Assembly: GCA_043729515.1 (NCBI GenBank)
Contig: JAYTLK010000014.1
Coordinates: 1 to 24,043, forward strand
Source: JANXSS01 sp043729515
Lineage (GTDB): Bacteria > Pseudomonadota > Gammaproteobacteria > Burkholderiales > Burkholderiaceae_D
Length of the DNA: 24,043 nt
Direction: 5' to 3'
The notes beneath the pieces were generated by a model. The model was not told where the DNA came from. It made no database searches and was given only the letters and a program-made list of their open reading frames with translations. Positions 15,157-22,044 of the stretch are shown in pieces (positions within the stretch are counted from its first letter, which is position 1; each line of letters opens with the position of its first letter). The position numbers were made by a program, and so were the translations under genes.

Positions 15157-15933
15157 TTACGCAGCGCTCATGCCATCGTCGGCAGTCACGATGGTGCCGT
15201 TGATGAAATGCGACTCTTCCGAAGCCAGCCAAAGCAACAGGCCATCAAGATCTTCCGGCTTGCCGAGCCGTTTGCGGGGCAGCATGTTGACCAGCGCCTG
15301 ACCCTGCTCGGTCTTGAAATGATCGGCATTGATCTCGGTGCCGATGTAGCCGGGACAGATGGCGTTGGTGTTGATGCCATAGCGGCCCCACTCCACCGCC
15401 ATCGATTTCGTCATGTGCACCACGGCGGCCTTGCTCATGCAGTAGATGCCGATCTGCGGCAGCACGCGCAGGCCCGCCATCGAGGCGATGTTGATGATGC
15501 GGTGCTGCTTGCGCGGATCGCCCTTGGCCCGCGCGATCATCCGCTTTGCCGTCTCTTGTGCGACGAAGAAGGCGCCGCGCTGGTTGGTATCCATCACATA
15601 GGCATAGTCGTCGGGTGTGACATCGACCAGCCGCTGCGTGGTCGAGACGCCTGAATTATTGACCAGGATGTCGATCGGCCCGGCCTCGGTTTCTGCGTGG
15701 GCAATCGCCGACTTGATGCTGGCATAATCCGTCACGTCCAGTTGCACCACTTGTGCGGCACCGCCGGCAGCTTCGATTTCAGCGCGCAATTCCTTCAACC
15801 GGTCGACCCGGCGTGCCGCCAGCACGACCTGCGCGCCGGCCTGCGCCAGCACCTTGGCGAAGCGCGCGCCCAGGCCGCTGGATGCACCTGTCACCAGGGC
15901 AACCTTGCCCTCGAAATTCATCTCGATACCCAT
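15157..15933 (-). CDS. Short-chain dehydrogenase/reductase (SDR)
   Basis: The 258-residue classical SDR binds NAD(P) through TGASSGLG (15-22) and has NNSG (92-95) and the catalytic Ser151, Tyr164 and Lys168 (SMAG, YCMSK). ICPGYIGTEIN follows, then the C-terminal GTIVTADDGMSA. Arginines after the second strand (AARRVDRLKEL) hint at NADP(H), but this is weak evidence. Likely substrates are 3-hydroxyacyl or 3-hydroxybutyrate-like compounds, judged only from the thioesterase and CoA-transferase neighbours. The start at 15933 has AGGGA 8 bases upstream; ATG 15921 is an alternative. It is the first gene of a - strand run and is divergent from etfQO. Confidence 0.93.
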   Translation of the reverse strand: MGIEMNFEGKVALVTGASSGLGARFAKVLAQAGAQVVLAARRVDRLKELRAEIEAAGGAAQVVQLDVTDYASIKSAIAHAETEAGPIDILVNNSGVSTTQRLVDVTPDDYAYVMDTNQRGAFFVAQETAKRMIARAKGDPRKQHRIINIASMAGLRVLPQIGIYCMSKAAVVHMTKSMAVEWGRYGINTNAICPGYIGTEINADHFKTEQGQALVNMLPRKRLGKPEDLDGLLLWLASEESHFINGTIVTADDGMSAA

Positions 15934-16135
15934 CTGGAATTTCCCTGTGTGATTTTTTAGTTGGTTTTTCTGGCTGCGTACGCGGGCATCGTGATCCGGC
16001 GAATCAATGATGCAGCGAGACGCCGGCGAGCCGTTCGAAGGATGTCAGCACCCCGTTGGCAGGTCTCTTCGGGGCCTATGATTACATGAAAGGGCAACTT
16101 TAAAATGCACCGACTAGCAATCTTAGGCAAAATCT

Positions 16136-16164
16136 TCGACAATTAGAACACTCGTTCGTTAATT
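16136..16164 (+). promoter_or_regulatory. Possible etfQO promoter with overlapping operator-like palindrome
   Basis: TCGACA (16136-16141) is a 5 of 6 match to the -35 box; 17 bases on is TTAATT (16159-16164), a weak -10. Between them AACACTCGTTCGTT (16147-16160) is an imperfect palindrome of the form AAC-n3-CG-n3-GTT, the style of TetR-type operators. The implied leader is only about 10 bases, which weakens the call. The rest of the 247-base gap (15934-16180) shows no gene; an open frame at 15957-16142 on the - strand has no support. Confidence 0.35.
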
Positions 16165-16180
16165 TTAGAAATGGTGATCC

Positions 16181-17899
16181 ATGACCCAAACCAGCGGTAC
16201 TGACACATCTTCCGGCGCCTCGTCCGACACGTCCGCGGCCCTGCTGGAACAGTACGGTCCGCGCGAGGCCATGGAATACGATGTCGTGGTCATTGGCGGC
16301 GGGCCGGCCGGCCTGTCGGCGGCAATTCGGTTGAAGCAACGTGCGGCCGAGGCCGGCACCGAAGTGTCGGTCTGCGTGCTGGAAAAAGGCGGCGAACTGG
16401 GCGCGCACATTCTCTCCGGCGCGGTGATGGACCCGCGCGCGCTGACCGAACTGTTCCCGAACTGGAAAGAACTCGGCGCGCCGTTGAACGTTCCGGTCAG
16501 CGAAGACCGTTTCCTGTTTCTCACTGAGACCAAGGCCGTCAAGACGCCGAACTGGATGCTGCCCGGCTGCTTCCAGAACCACGGCAACTACGTCATCTCG
16601 CTGGCCAATGTCGTGCGCTGGCTCGGGCAGCAGGCCGAGGGGCTGGGCGTGGATCTGTTCCCCGGTTTTGCAGCAGCGGAAATCCTGTATGACGACGATG
16701 GCGCCGTGCGCGGCGTCGCCACCGGCAACCTCGGCATCGATCGCCACGGGCAACCGACCGGCGCCTTCCAGCTCGGCATGGAACTGCATGCGAAATACAC
16801 TTTCTTTGCCGAAGGCGCACGCGGCCATCTCGGCAAGCGCCTGATGCAGCGCTTCGATCTGAACAAGGGTCGCGATCCGCAGACCTACGGCATCGGCATC
16901 AAGGAACTGTGGGAGATCGATCCGGCCAGGCATCAGCCCGGGCTGGTGATCCACACCGCCGGCTGGCCGCTCGCCAGCGATACCTATGGCGGCTCGTTTC
17001 TCTACCATCTGGAAAACAATCAGGTGGCAGTCGGCTACGTGGTCGGCCTCGGCTACGAGAACCCGTATTTGTCCCCCTACGAAGAGTTCCAACGCTACAA
17101 GACGCATCCGGCAATCCGCCCGTTCTTCGAAGGCGGCAAACGGATTTCCTACGGCGCCCGCGCGATCACAGCTGGTGGCCTGCAATCGCTGCCCAAGCTG
17201 GTGTTCGCCGGTGGCGCGCTGATCGGATGCGATGCCGGTTTCCTGAATGCCAGCCGGATCAAGGGCAGCCATGCGGCCATCAAGACCGGCATGCAGGCGG
17301 CAGACGCTGCCTTCGATGCACTTGCCAGCGGTCGCCAGCGCGATGAACTCAACGCGTTCCCGGAGGCATTCGAACAATCCTGGCTGCACGAGGAGCTGCA
17401 TGTGGCACGTAACTTCAAGCCGTGGATGAGCAAGGGTCTGAAGCTCGGCACGCTGATGGTCGGCATCGATCAAGTGGTGTTTCGCGGCAAGGCGCCGTGG
17501 ACCCTGCACCACACCCACGCCGATCATGAATGCCTGAAGCCGGCTGCGAACTATTCGCCGATCACGTATCCGCGTCCGGATGGCAAGCTGACCTTCGACA
17601 AGCTGTCGTCGGTGTTCATCTCCAACACGAACCATGCCGAGGACCAACCGGCGCACCTGACGTTGAAGGACCCGAGCGTGCCGGTGGCGATCAACCTGGC
17701 GCGCTATGCCGGGCCGGAAGCGCGCTATTGCCCCGCCGGCGTGTATGAATACGTGAAGACCGACGCCGGTGCGGACCGGTTGCAGATCAATGCGCAGAAC
17801 TGCGTGCACTGCAAGACCTGCGACATCAAGGACCCCACCCAGAACATCGTGTGGGTCACGCCGGAGGGCGGCGGCGGGCCGAATTATCCGAACATGTGA
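16181..17899 (+). CDS. Electron transfer flavoprotein-ubiquinone oxidoreductase
   Basis: ETF-QO takes electrons from reduced ETF, which collects them from acyl-CoA and other dehydrogenases, and passes them to ubiquinone at the inner membrane. The 572-residue protein has an FAD-binding Rossmann motif YDVVVIGGGPAGLSAA (33-48), the PGCFQNHGNYVISL and IGIKELWEI regions, and AGGALIGCDAGFLN, where FAD is bound again. The C-terminal ferredoxin-like part has four cysteines, 517 (CPAG), 541, 544 and 547 (CVHCKTC), for one 4Fe-4S cluster. Length is normal. The Shine-Dalgarno is weak, but conserved QYGPREAMEYD supports a start upstream of Met31. The gene is usually called etfQO or etfD. It is divergent from the SDR/SCOT genes, which fits a shared role in acyl-CoA oxidation. 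Confidence 0.97.
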   Translation: MTQTSGTDTSSGASSDTSAALLEQYGPREAMEYDVVVIGGGPAGLSAAIRLKQRAAEAGTEVSVCVLEKGGELGAHILSGAVMDPRALTELFPNWKELGAPLNVPVSEDRFLFLTETKAVKTPNWMLPGCFQNHGNYVISLANVVRWLGQQAEGLGVDLFPGFAAAEILYDDDGAVRGVATGNLGIDRHGQPTGAFQLGMELHAKYTFFAEGARGHLGKRLMQRFDLNKGRDPQTYGIGIKELWEIDPARHQPGLVIHTAGWPLASDTYGGSFLYHLENNQVAVGYVVGLGYENPYLSPYEEFQRYKTHPAIRPFFEGGKRISYGARAITAGGLQSLPKLVFAGGALIGCDAGFLNASRIKGSHAAIKTGMQAADAAFDALASGRQRDELNAFPEAFEQSWLHEELHVARNFKPWMSKGLKLGTLMVGIDQVVFRGKAPWTLHHTHADHECLKPAANYSPITYPRPDGKLTFDKLSSVFISNTNHAEDQPAHLTLKDPSVPVAINLARYAGPEARYCPAGVYEYVKTDAGADRLQINAQNCVHCKTCDIKDPTQNIVWVTPEGGGGPNYPNM

Positions 17900-17907
17900 G
17901 GTTGGCC

Positions 17908-17984
17908 GCTGCCACCTTGCGGCTTGAAGCTAGCAGCCTGCAGCCAGTCGCTAGTCGCTAGCCGCTGACTGCTCGCCGCCGGCC
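17908..17984. repeat. Degenerate 7-bp tandem repeat over the nudix stop codon
   Basis: From 17908 to 17984 the sequence reads as eleven 7-base units in phase, most beginning GC. Clear units are GCTAGCA (17929), GCTAGTC (17950) and GCTAGCC (17957). The array fills the gap after etfQO and continues through the last eleven codons of the nudix gene. The protein tail there (GEQSAASD) is thus encoded by repeat DNA. No terminator hairpin with a U run is evident in the gap. Confidence 0.6.
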
Positions 17985-18577
17985 GCGCCGGTCGACGGCA
18001 GCCATTCGCCGCGCAGGAGGCGTTCCAGCCAGAAGATGCCGATGATCGTTTTTACGTCGGTAATCGACCCATCCTGCACTCCGGCCAGCAGTTGGGCATG
18101 GCCGGTGATGAAGATATCCAGAAATTCACCTTCGTCCAGCGCTGCTTTGCCTGCAGTGAGGCCCCGCGCCAGGTACAGGTCGAGATGCTCGTCCGAATAG
18201 GCGATCGCATTGTGGATCGTGCAGACGAATTGCCAATCGCGCGCCGTATAACCGGTTTCCTCGCGCAGTTCGCGTTTGGCACAGGCCAGTGGATCTTCGC
18301 CCGGATCGATTTTCCCGGCAGGGAATTCGATGAAGACGCGGTTCAAGGGATAACGGAATTGGCGTTCCATCAGGATGCTGCCGTCGTCGAAGACCGGGAG
18401 CACCACCACCGCACCTGGATGGCGAATGTATTCCCGCGTGGCCGGTTGGCCGCTCGGCAGGCGGACCTGATCGCTCTGCACTTTCAGGAAATAACCGTCG
18501 TAGACTTCGCGGCCATCGACTTTTGTTTCGCAGAGATGGGCGTCTGGCTTGCCGTCATTGACTGGGGTCATGATCAT
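17951..18577 (-). CDS. Nudix hydrolase, ADP-ribose pyrophosphatase type
   Basis: The 208-residue protein has a perfect nudix box from Gly88 to Tyr110 (GX5EX7REUXEEXGU), with the metal-binding glutamates in RELREETG. The upstream FEFPAGKIDPGE-like region (here FIEFPAGKIDPGE) and downstream AYSDEHLDLYLA match the ADP-ribose pyrophosphatase branch, which splits ADP-ribose to AMP and ribose 5-phosphate. The length is near that of E. coli NudF. Two in-frame ATGs (18577 and 18571) are possible and neither has a strong ribosome-binding site. It lies downstream of the complex I genes and DUF2818, a linkage common in betaproteobacteria. Degenerate repeat arrays lie at both its ends. The exact substrate is inferred from family likeness. 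Confidence 0.93.
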   Translation of the reverse strand: MIMTPVNDGKPDAHLCETKVDGREVYDGYFLKVQSDQVRLPSGQPATREYIRHPGAVVVLPVFDDGSILMERQFRYPLNRVFIEFPAGKIDPGEDPLACAKRELREETGYTARDWQFVCTIHNAIAYSDEHLDLYLARGLTAGKAALDEGEFLDIFITGHAQLLAGVQDGSITDVKTIIGIFWLERLLRGEWLPSTGAAGGEQSAASD

Positions 18578-18585
18578 CCGTGTTG

Positions 18586-18649
18586 AATCGAGCAGCTCGA
18601 CACTTCGGCGTTTCAGCAGTTCGGCGGCTCAGCTGTTCAGCTGTTCAGC
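18586..18649. repeat. Degenerate 8-bp tandem repeat before the nudix gene
   Basis: Eight units of 8 bases in phase fill 18586-18649, with a rough consensus NNTTCRGC. The last two units are identical (TGTTCAGC at 18634 and 18642), and earlier ones diverge (ACTTCGGC, GTTTCAGC, AGTTCGGC). The array lies in the 99-base gap between DUF2818 and the nudix start and would be part of the nudix leader. CAGCTG palindromes in it could pair in RNA. Confidence 0.6.
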
Positions 18650-18676
18650 CGTTTAATCGTCTTGCAGCCGGGCCAA

Positions 18677-18988
18677 TCAGCCACGCTGCTTGCGCAGATA
18701 ACGATAGGCAAAGCCGGGAAAGGCCAGCACGATGAACAGGCAACCGGTGACCGCATAAAAGCCCCAGGCCTGGGGAAAGACATTGCCGATCCGCCCTTCC
18801 AGCAAGACGCCGATGGCGCCGACGATCAGATACAGCGTCAGCAACTCCAGCAAGCGCCACCAGAATGATTTTACCGGCGCGCGCAGAGGCAACAACGCGA
18901 AAATCCGCTCATTGGCAAATGGCAGGTTCGCGGCAATCAGCGCAAGCAAGATCACGCACCAGCTGGACAGGCCGACATCCACCGCCAA
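18677..18988 (-). CDS. DUF2818 family membrane protein
   Basis: The 103-residue protein has three clear hydrophobic segments (about residues 8-24, 45-65 and 74-92) and matches what I know of the DUF2818 family, found just after nuoN in many betaproteobacteria. Conserved-looking parts are LIAANLPFANER near the first membrane segment, SFWWRLLELLTLYL, and a basic end RYLRKQRG that should stay in the cytoplasm. Function is unknown; its fixed place after nuoN suggests a link to complex I assembly or operation, which is inference. The start is TTG 18988 or GTG 18982, because TGA precedes TTG in frame and no ATG is available. The gap to nuoN is 23 bases. Confidence 0.85.
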   Translation of the reverse strand: MAVDVGLSSWCVILLALIAANLPFANERIFALLPLRAPVKSFWWRLLELLTLYLIVGAIGVLLEGRIGNVFPQAWGFYAVTGCLFIVLAFPGFAYRYLRKQRG

Positions 18989-19011
18989 TCAGCCCATCGC
19001 CAATGCGTGCA

Positions 19012-20496
19012 TCAGGAAGCCAGCGTCTTGACGATCGCCGTGCCGCAGGCCGACATCAGCGGCCCGGGCATCAGGCCAAGCACCAGCACCATGCCACCGT
19101 TGATGCTTAGCGCCACCCGCATGTCGGTGGTCGGCGCCAGTTTGGCGGTATCGATCGGCTCGTCGAAATACATGACCTTGACGATCCGGAGATAGTAGAA
19201 CGCGCCGATCAGCGAGAAGAACACCGATACCACGGCCAGCCAGATCTGTCCGGTGCCGAGCACTGCCTGCAGCACCGACAGCTTGGCATAGAAACCCATC
19301 ACCGGCGGCACGCCTGCCAGCGAGAACATCAGCAGCAGCATGACCAGCGCGAACCACGGACTGCGCTGGTTCAACCCCTTGAAATCATCGATCGACTCCG
19401 CCTCGAAACCGGCGCGGGCCAGCAACAGGATCACGCCAAAGGTGCCGAGCGTGGTCAGGACATAGGTGATGGTATAGAACATCGCCGAGCTGTAGGCGTT
19501 CGCGGCTGAAAACACGTTGCCGTTGACGACGCCGGCCAGCAGGCCCAGCAGCATGAAGCCCATCTGGGCGATCGATGAATAGGCCAGCATGCGCTTCAGG
19601 TTGGTCTGCGCGATGGCGGTGATGTTGCCGATCGCCATGGACAACACGGCCAGCACCGTCAGCATCTGCTGCCAATCGATCGCCAGCGGCAACAGGCCCT
19701 CGACCAGCAAGCGGATGCAGATGGCGAACGCGGCCAGCTTCGGCGCACCGCCCAACAACAACGTCACCGCCGTCGGCGCGCCTTGATAGACGTCCGGCAC
19801 CCACATGTGGAATGGCGCGGCGCCCAGCTTGAATGCCAGGCCGGCGACCAGGAACACGACGCCGAACACCAGGATCGTCTTGTTGACGACCGGCGAGCCA
19901 GCGGCCTTGGCGACTTCGGTCAGGTCGAGGGACCCGGTGGCGCCATACAGCATCGAAATTCCGTACAACATGAAGCCCGAGGCCAATGCGCCGAGCACGA
20001 AGTATTTCATTGCCGCTTCGGTCGACGGCGTGTGATTGCGGCGCAATGCCACCAGCGCGTACAGCGACAACGACATCAGTTCCAGCCCGAGATAAATCGC
20101 CAGGAAGTTATTCCCCGAAATCATGACCATTTGGCCCAGCAACGAGAACAATGCCAGCGTATAAAATTCGCCGCCGAGATTGCCGCCCAACATGCCACGG
20201 TCGGTCGCGTACTGGCGCGAATAGATCAGCGTCAGGCCGACGGCGATGTACGAGAATACCTTCAGCAGGCTCGACATCGGATCGGAGACGAACATGTTGT
20301 GGAAGGTGTAGGTCGTGGTGCCGGCATTCACGTCGCTCATGCTGATCCAGCCGCAGATGCCCAACGTGACGAGCGACAGCAAATAGGTGATGTGGCGCTT
20401 GGCGTCGCCCAGGAACATGTCCACGAGCAGAATCACCGAAGTGGCGGTCAGCAGGAAGATTTCCGGCAAGGCCGGCAGCAGGTTGATGTTGTTCAT
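19012..20496 (-). CDS. nuoN: NADH-quinone oxidoreductase subunit N
   Basis: NuoN is one of three antiporter-like proton-pumping subunits in the membrane arm of complex I. The 494-residue protein is hydrophobic throughout, with about 14 membrane helices. It has the family regions LGLELMSLSLYALVAL (conserved glutamate in the pump channel), LGAAPFHMWVPDVYQGAP and NLKRMLAYSSIAQMGFMLLG (conserved lysine). The C-terminal SLAGVPPVMGFYAKL segment is also typical. The frame runs up to 20622, but ATG 20496 (MNNINLLPALPEIF) matches the family start. It follows nuoM by 16 bases. No clear Shine-Dalgarno is seen, so translation may be coupled to nuoM. Confidence 0.97.
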   Translation of the reverse strand: MNNINLLPALPEIFLLTATSVILLVDMFLGDAKRHITYLLSLVTLGICGWISMSDVNAGTTTYTFHNMFVSDPMSSLLKVFSYIAVGLTLIYSRQYATDRGMLGGNLGGEFYTLALFSLLGQMVMISGNNFLAIYLGLELMSLSLYALVALRRNHTPSTEAAMKYFVLGALASGFMLYGISMLYGATGSLDLTEVAKAAGSPVVNKTILVFGVVFLVAGLAFKLGAAPFHMWVPDVYQGAPTAVTLLLGGAPKLAAFAICIRLLVEGLLPLAIDWQQMLTVLAVLSMAIGNITAIAQTNLKRMLAYSSIAQMGFMLLGLLAGVVNGNVFSAANAYSSAMFYTITYVLTTLGTFGVILLLARAGFEAESIDDFKGLNQRSPWFALVMLLLMFSLAGVPPVMGFYAKLSVLQAVLGTGQIWLAVVSVFFSLIGAFYYLRIVKVMYFDEPIDTAKLAPTTDMRVALSINGGMVLVLGLMPGPLMSACGTAIVKTLAS

Positions 20497-20512
20497 TTTT
20501 ATCAGTCGGTGC

Positions 20513-22003
20513 TCAATGCGCTTTTGAAAGGGCGACGTGCTTGAGCAGGTCGGCAACGGATACCTGCATGGCGTCGGTGAACGGCGCCGGATACAGGCCC
20601 ATGGCAATGACGGCAATGGCAAGAATGCCGAGGATCAGGAATTCGCGCTTGTTGATGTCGTGCAGGGCGGCCACATGGGCATTGGCGACTTCGCCGAAAA
20701 TCACCCGCTTGACCAGCCAGAGAGAATACGCTGCGCCAAAAATCAGCGCCGTGGCGGCCAGCAGCCCGATCCAGAAATTGAACTTGATCGCACCCAGGAT
20801 CACCATGAACTCGCCGACGAAACCGGAAGTGGCCGGCAAGCCGCAGTTGGCCAGCGAGAACAACACGAACAACGCGGCGAACTTCGGCATGGTGTTGACG
20901 ACTCCACCGTAGTCAGCGATCTGGCGCGAATGCATGCGGTCGTACAGCACACCGATGCACAGGAACATGGCGCCCGAGACAAAGCCGTGTGAGATCATCT
21001 GCATCATCCCGCCCTGCACTGCCATGTCGTTGAAGACGAAGAACCCGAGGGTCACGAACCCCATGTGGGCAATCGAGGAATAGGCGACCAGCTTCTTCAT
21101 GTCGGTCTGCACCAGGGCAACCAGGCCGATGTAGATCACCGCGATCAGCGACAGCGTGATCATCATGCCGGACAGGTAATGGCTGGCGTCGGGCGTGATT
21201 GGCAGCGAGAATCGGACGAAACCGTAGCCACCGAGTTTGAGCATGATCGCCGCCAGCACCACCGAGCCGCCGGTGGGCGCTTCCACGTGCGCATCCGGCA
21301 ACCAGGTATGGACCGGCCACATCGGCACCTTTACCGCGAACGCCATCAGGAACGCCAGGAACAGCAGGATCTGCGCATTCATCGCGATCGGCAGTTGCTG
21401 CCATGCCAGGATGTCGAAGCTGTTGCCGGCCTTGAAGTACAAATACAGGATCGCCACCAGCATCAGCAGCGAACCGAAGAAGGTGTAAAGAAAGAACTTG
21501 ATCGAGGCATACACCCGGTTCGTGCCGCCCCAGACGCCGATGATGATGAACATCGGGATCAGTGTCGACTCGAAGAAGACGTAGAACAGCAAGCCGTCCA
21601 TCGCACAGAACACGCCGATCATCAGGCCCGACAGGATCAGGAAGGCGCCCATGTATTGCGAAACGCGTTTTTCGATCACTTCCCAACCGGCGATGACGAC
21701 CAGCACGGTGATGAAGGCGGTCAGGGGAATGAACCAGAGCGACAGGCCATCGATGCCGAGCTGGTAAAAAATGTTCAGCCTTTCGATCCAGGCATGTTTT
21801 TCGACGAACTGCATGCCATGCGCCGTGTTGTTGAACCCGGTCATCAGCGGGATGGTGACGGCGAAGCTGACCAGCGAGCCGATGAGCGAGGCAACGCGCG
21901 CCATGCCCGGGCTTTCCTGCTTGCCGAACGCCAGCACGGCAATACCGAAGGCGATCGGACACCAGATGGCGAGACTCAATAACGGAAAAGTTGACTGCAT
22001 CAT
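20513..22003 (-). CDS. nuoM: NADH-quinone oxidoreductase subunit M
   Basis: NuoM is the middle antiporter-like subunit of the complex I membrane arm. The 496-residue protein has about 14 predicted helices. Typical regions are FFESTLIPMFIIIGVWGG with the key glutamate, FAVKVPMWPVHTWLPDAH with the channel lysine, then EAPTGGSVVLAAIMLKLGGY, and LVALVQTDMKKLVAYSSIAH. SLANCGLPATSGFVGEF follows near the C terminus. Two ATGs in a row (22003 and 22000) are possible starts, with an AAGAAG ribosome-binding site. It lies 41 bases after nuoL and 16 bases before nuoN. Confidence 0.97.
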   Translation of the reverse strand: MMQSTFPLLSLAIWCPIAFGIAVLAFGKQESPGMARVASLIGSLVSFAVTIPLMTGFNNTAHGMQFVEKHAWIERLNIFYQLGIDGLSLWFIPLTAFITVLVVIAGWEVIEKRVSQYMGAFLILSGLMIGVFCAMDGLLFYVFFESTLIPMFIIIGVWGGTNRVYASIKFFLYTFFGSLLMLVAILYLYFKAGNSFDILAWQQLPIAMNAQILLFLAFLMAFAVKVPMWPVHTWLPDAHVEAPTGGSVVLAAIMLKLGGYGFVRFSLPITPDASHYLSGMMITLSLIAVIYIGLVALVQTDMKKLVAYSSIAHMGFVTLGFFVFNDMAVQGGMMQMISHGFVSGAMFLCIGVLYDRMHSRQIADYGGVVNTMPKFAALFVLFSLANCGLPATSGFVGEFMVILGAIKFNFWIGLLAATALIFGAAYSLWLVKRVIFGEVANAHVAALHDINKREFLILGILAIAVIAMGLYPAPFTDAMQVSVADLLKHVALSKAH

Positions 22004-22044
22004 GTTTCTTCTTATGTTTTACGTACCGGCTTCGGAACTGACGC

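Noticed and set aside
15957..16142. A 61-codon frame in the etfQO/SDR gap
   Set aside because: No ribosome-binding site, no family likeness, and it overlaps the likely promoter region.
16100..17809. A 569-codon open frame on the - strand opposite etfQO
   Set aside because: etfQO has all FAD and Fe-S motifs. The antisense frame has no known domain and its length follows from the codon bias of etfQO.
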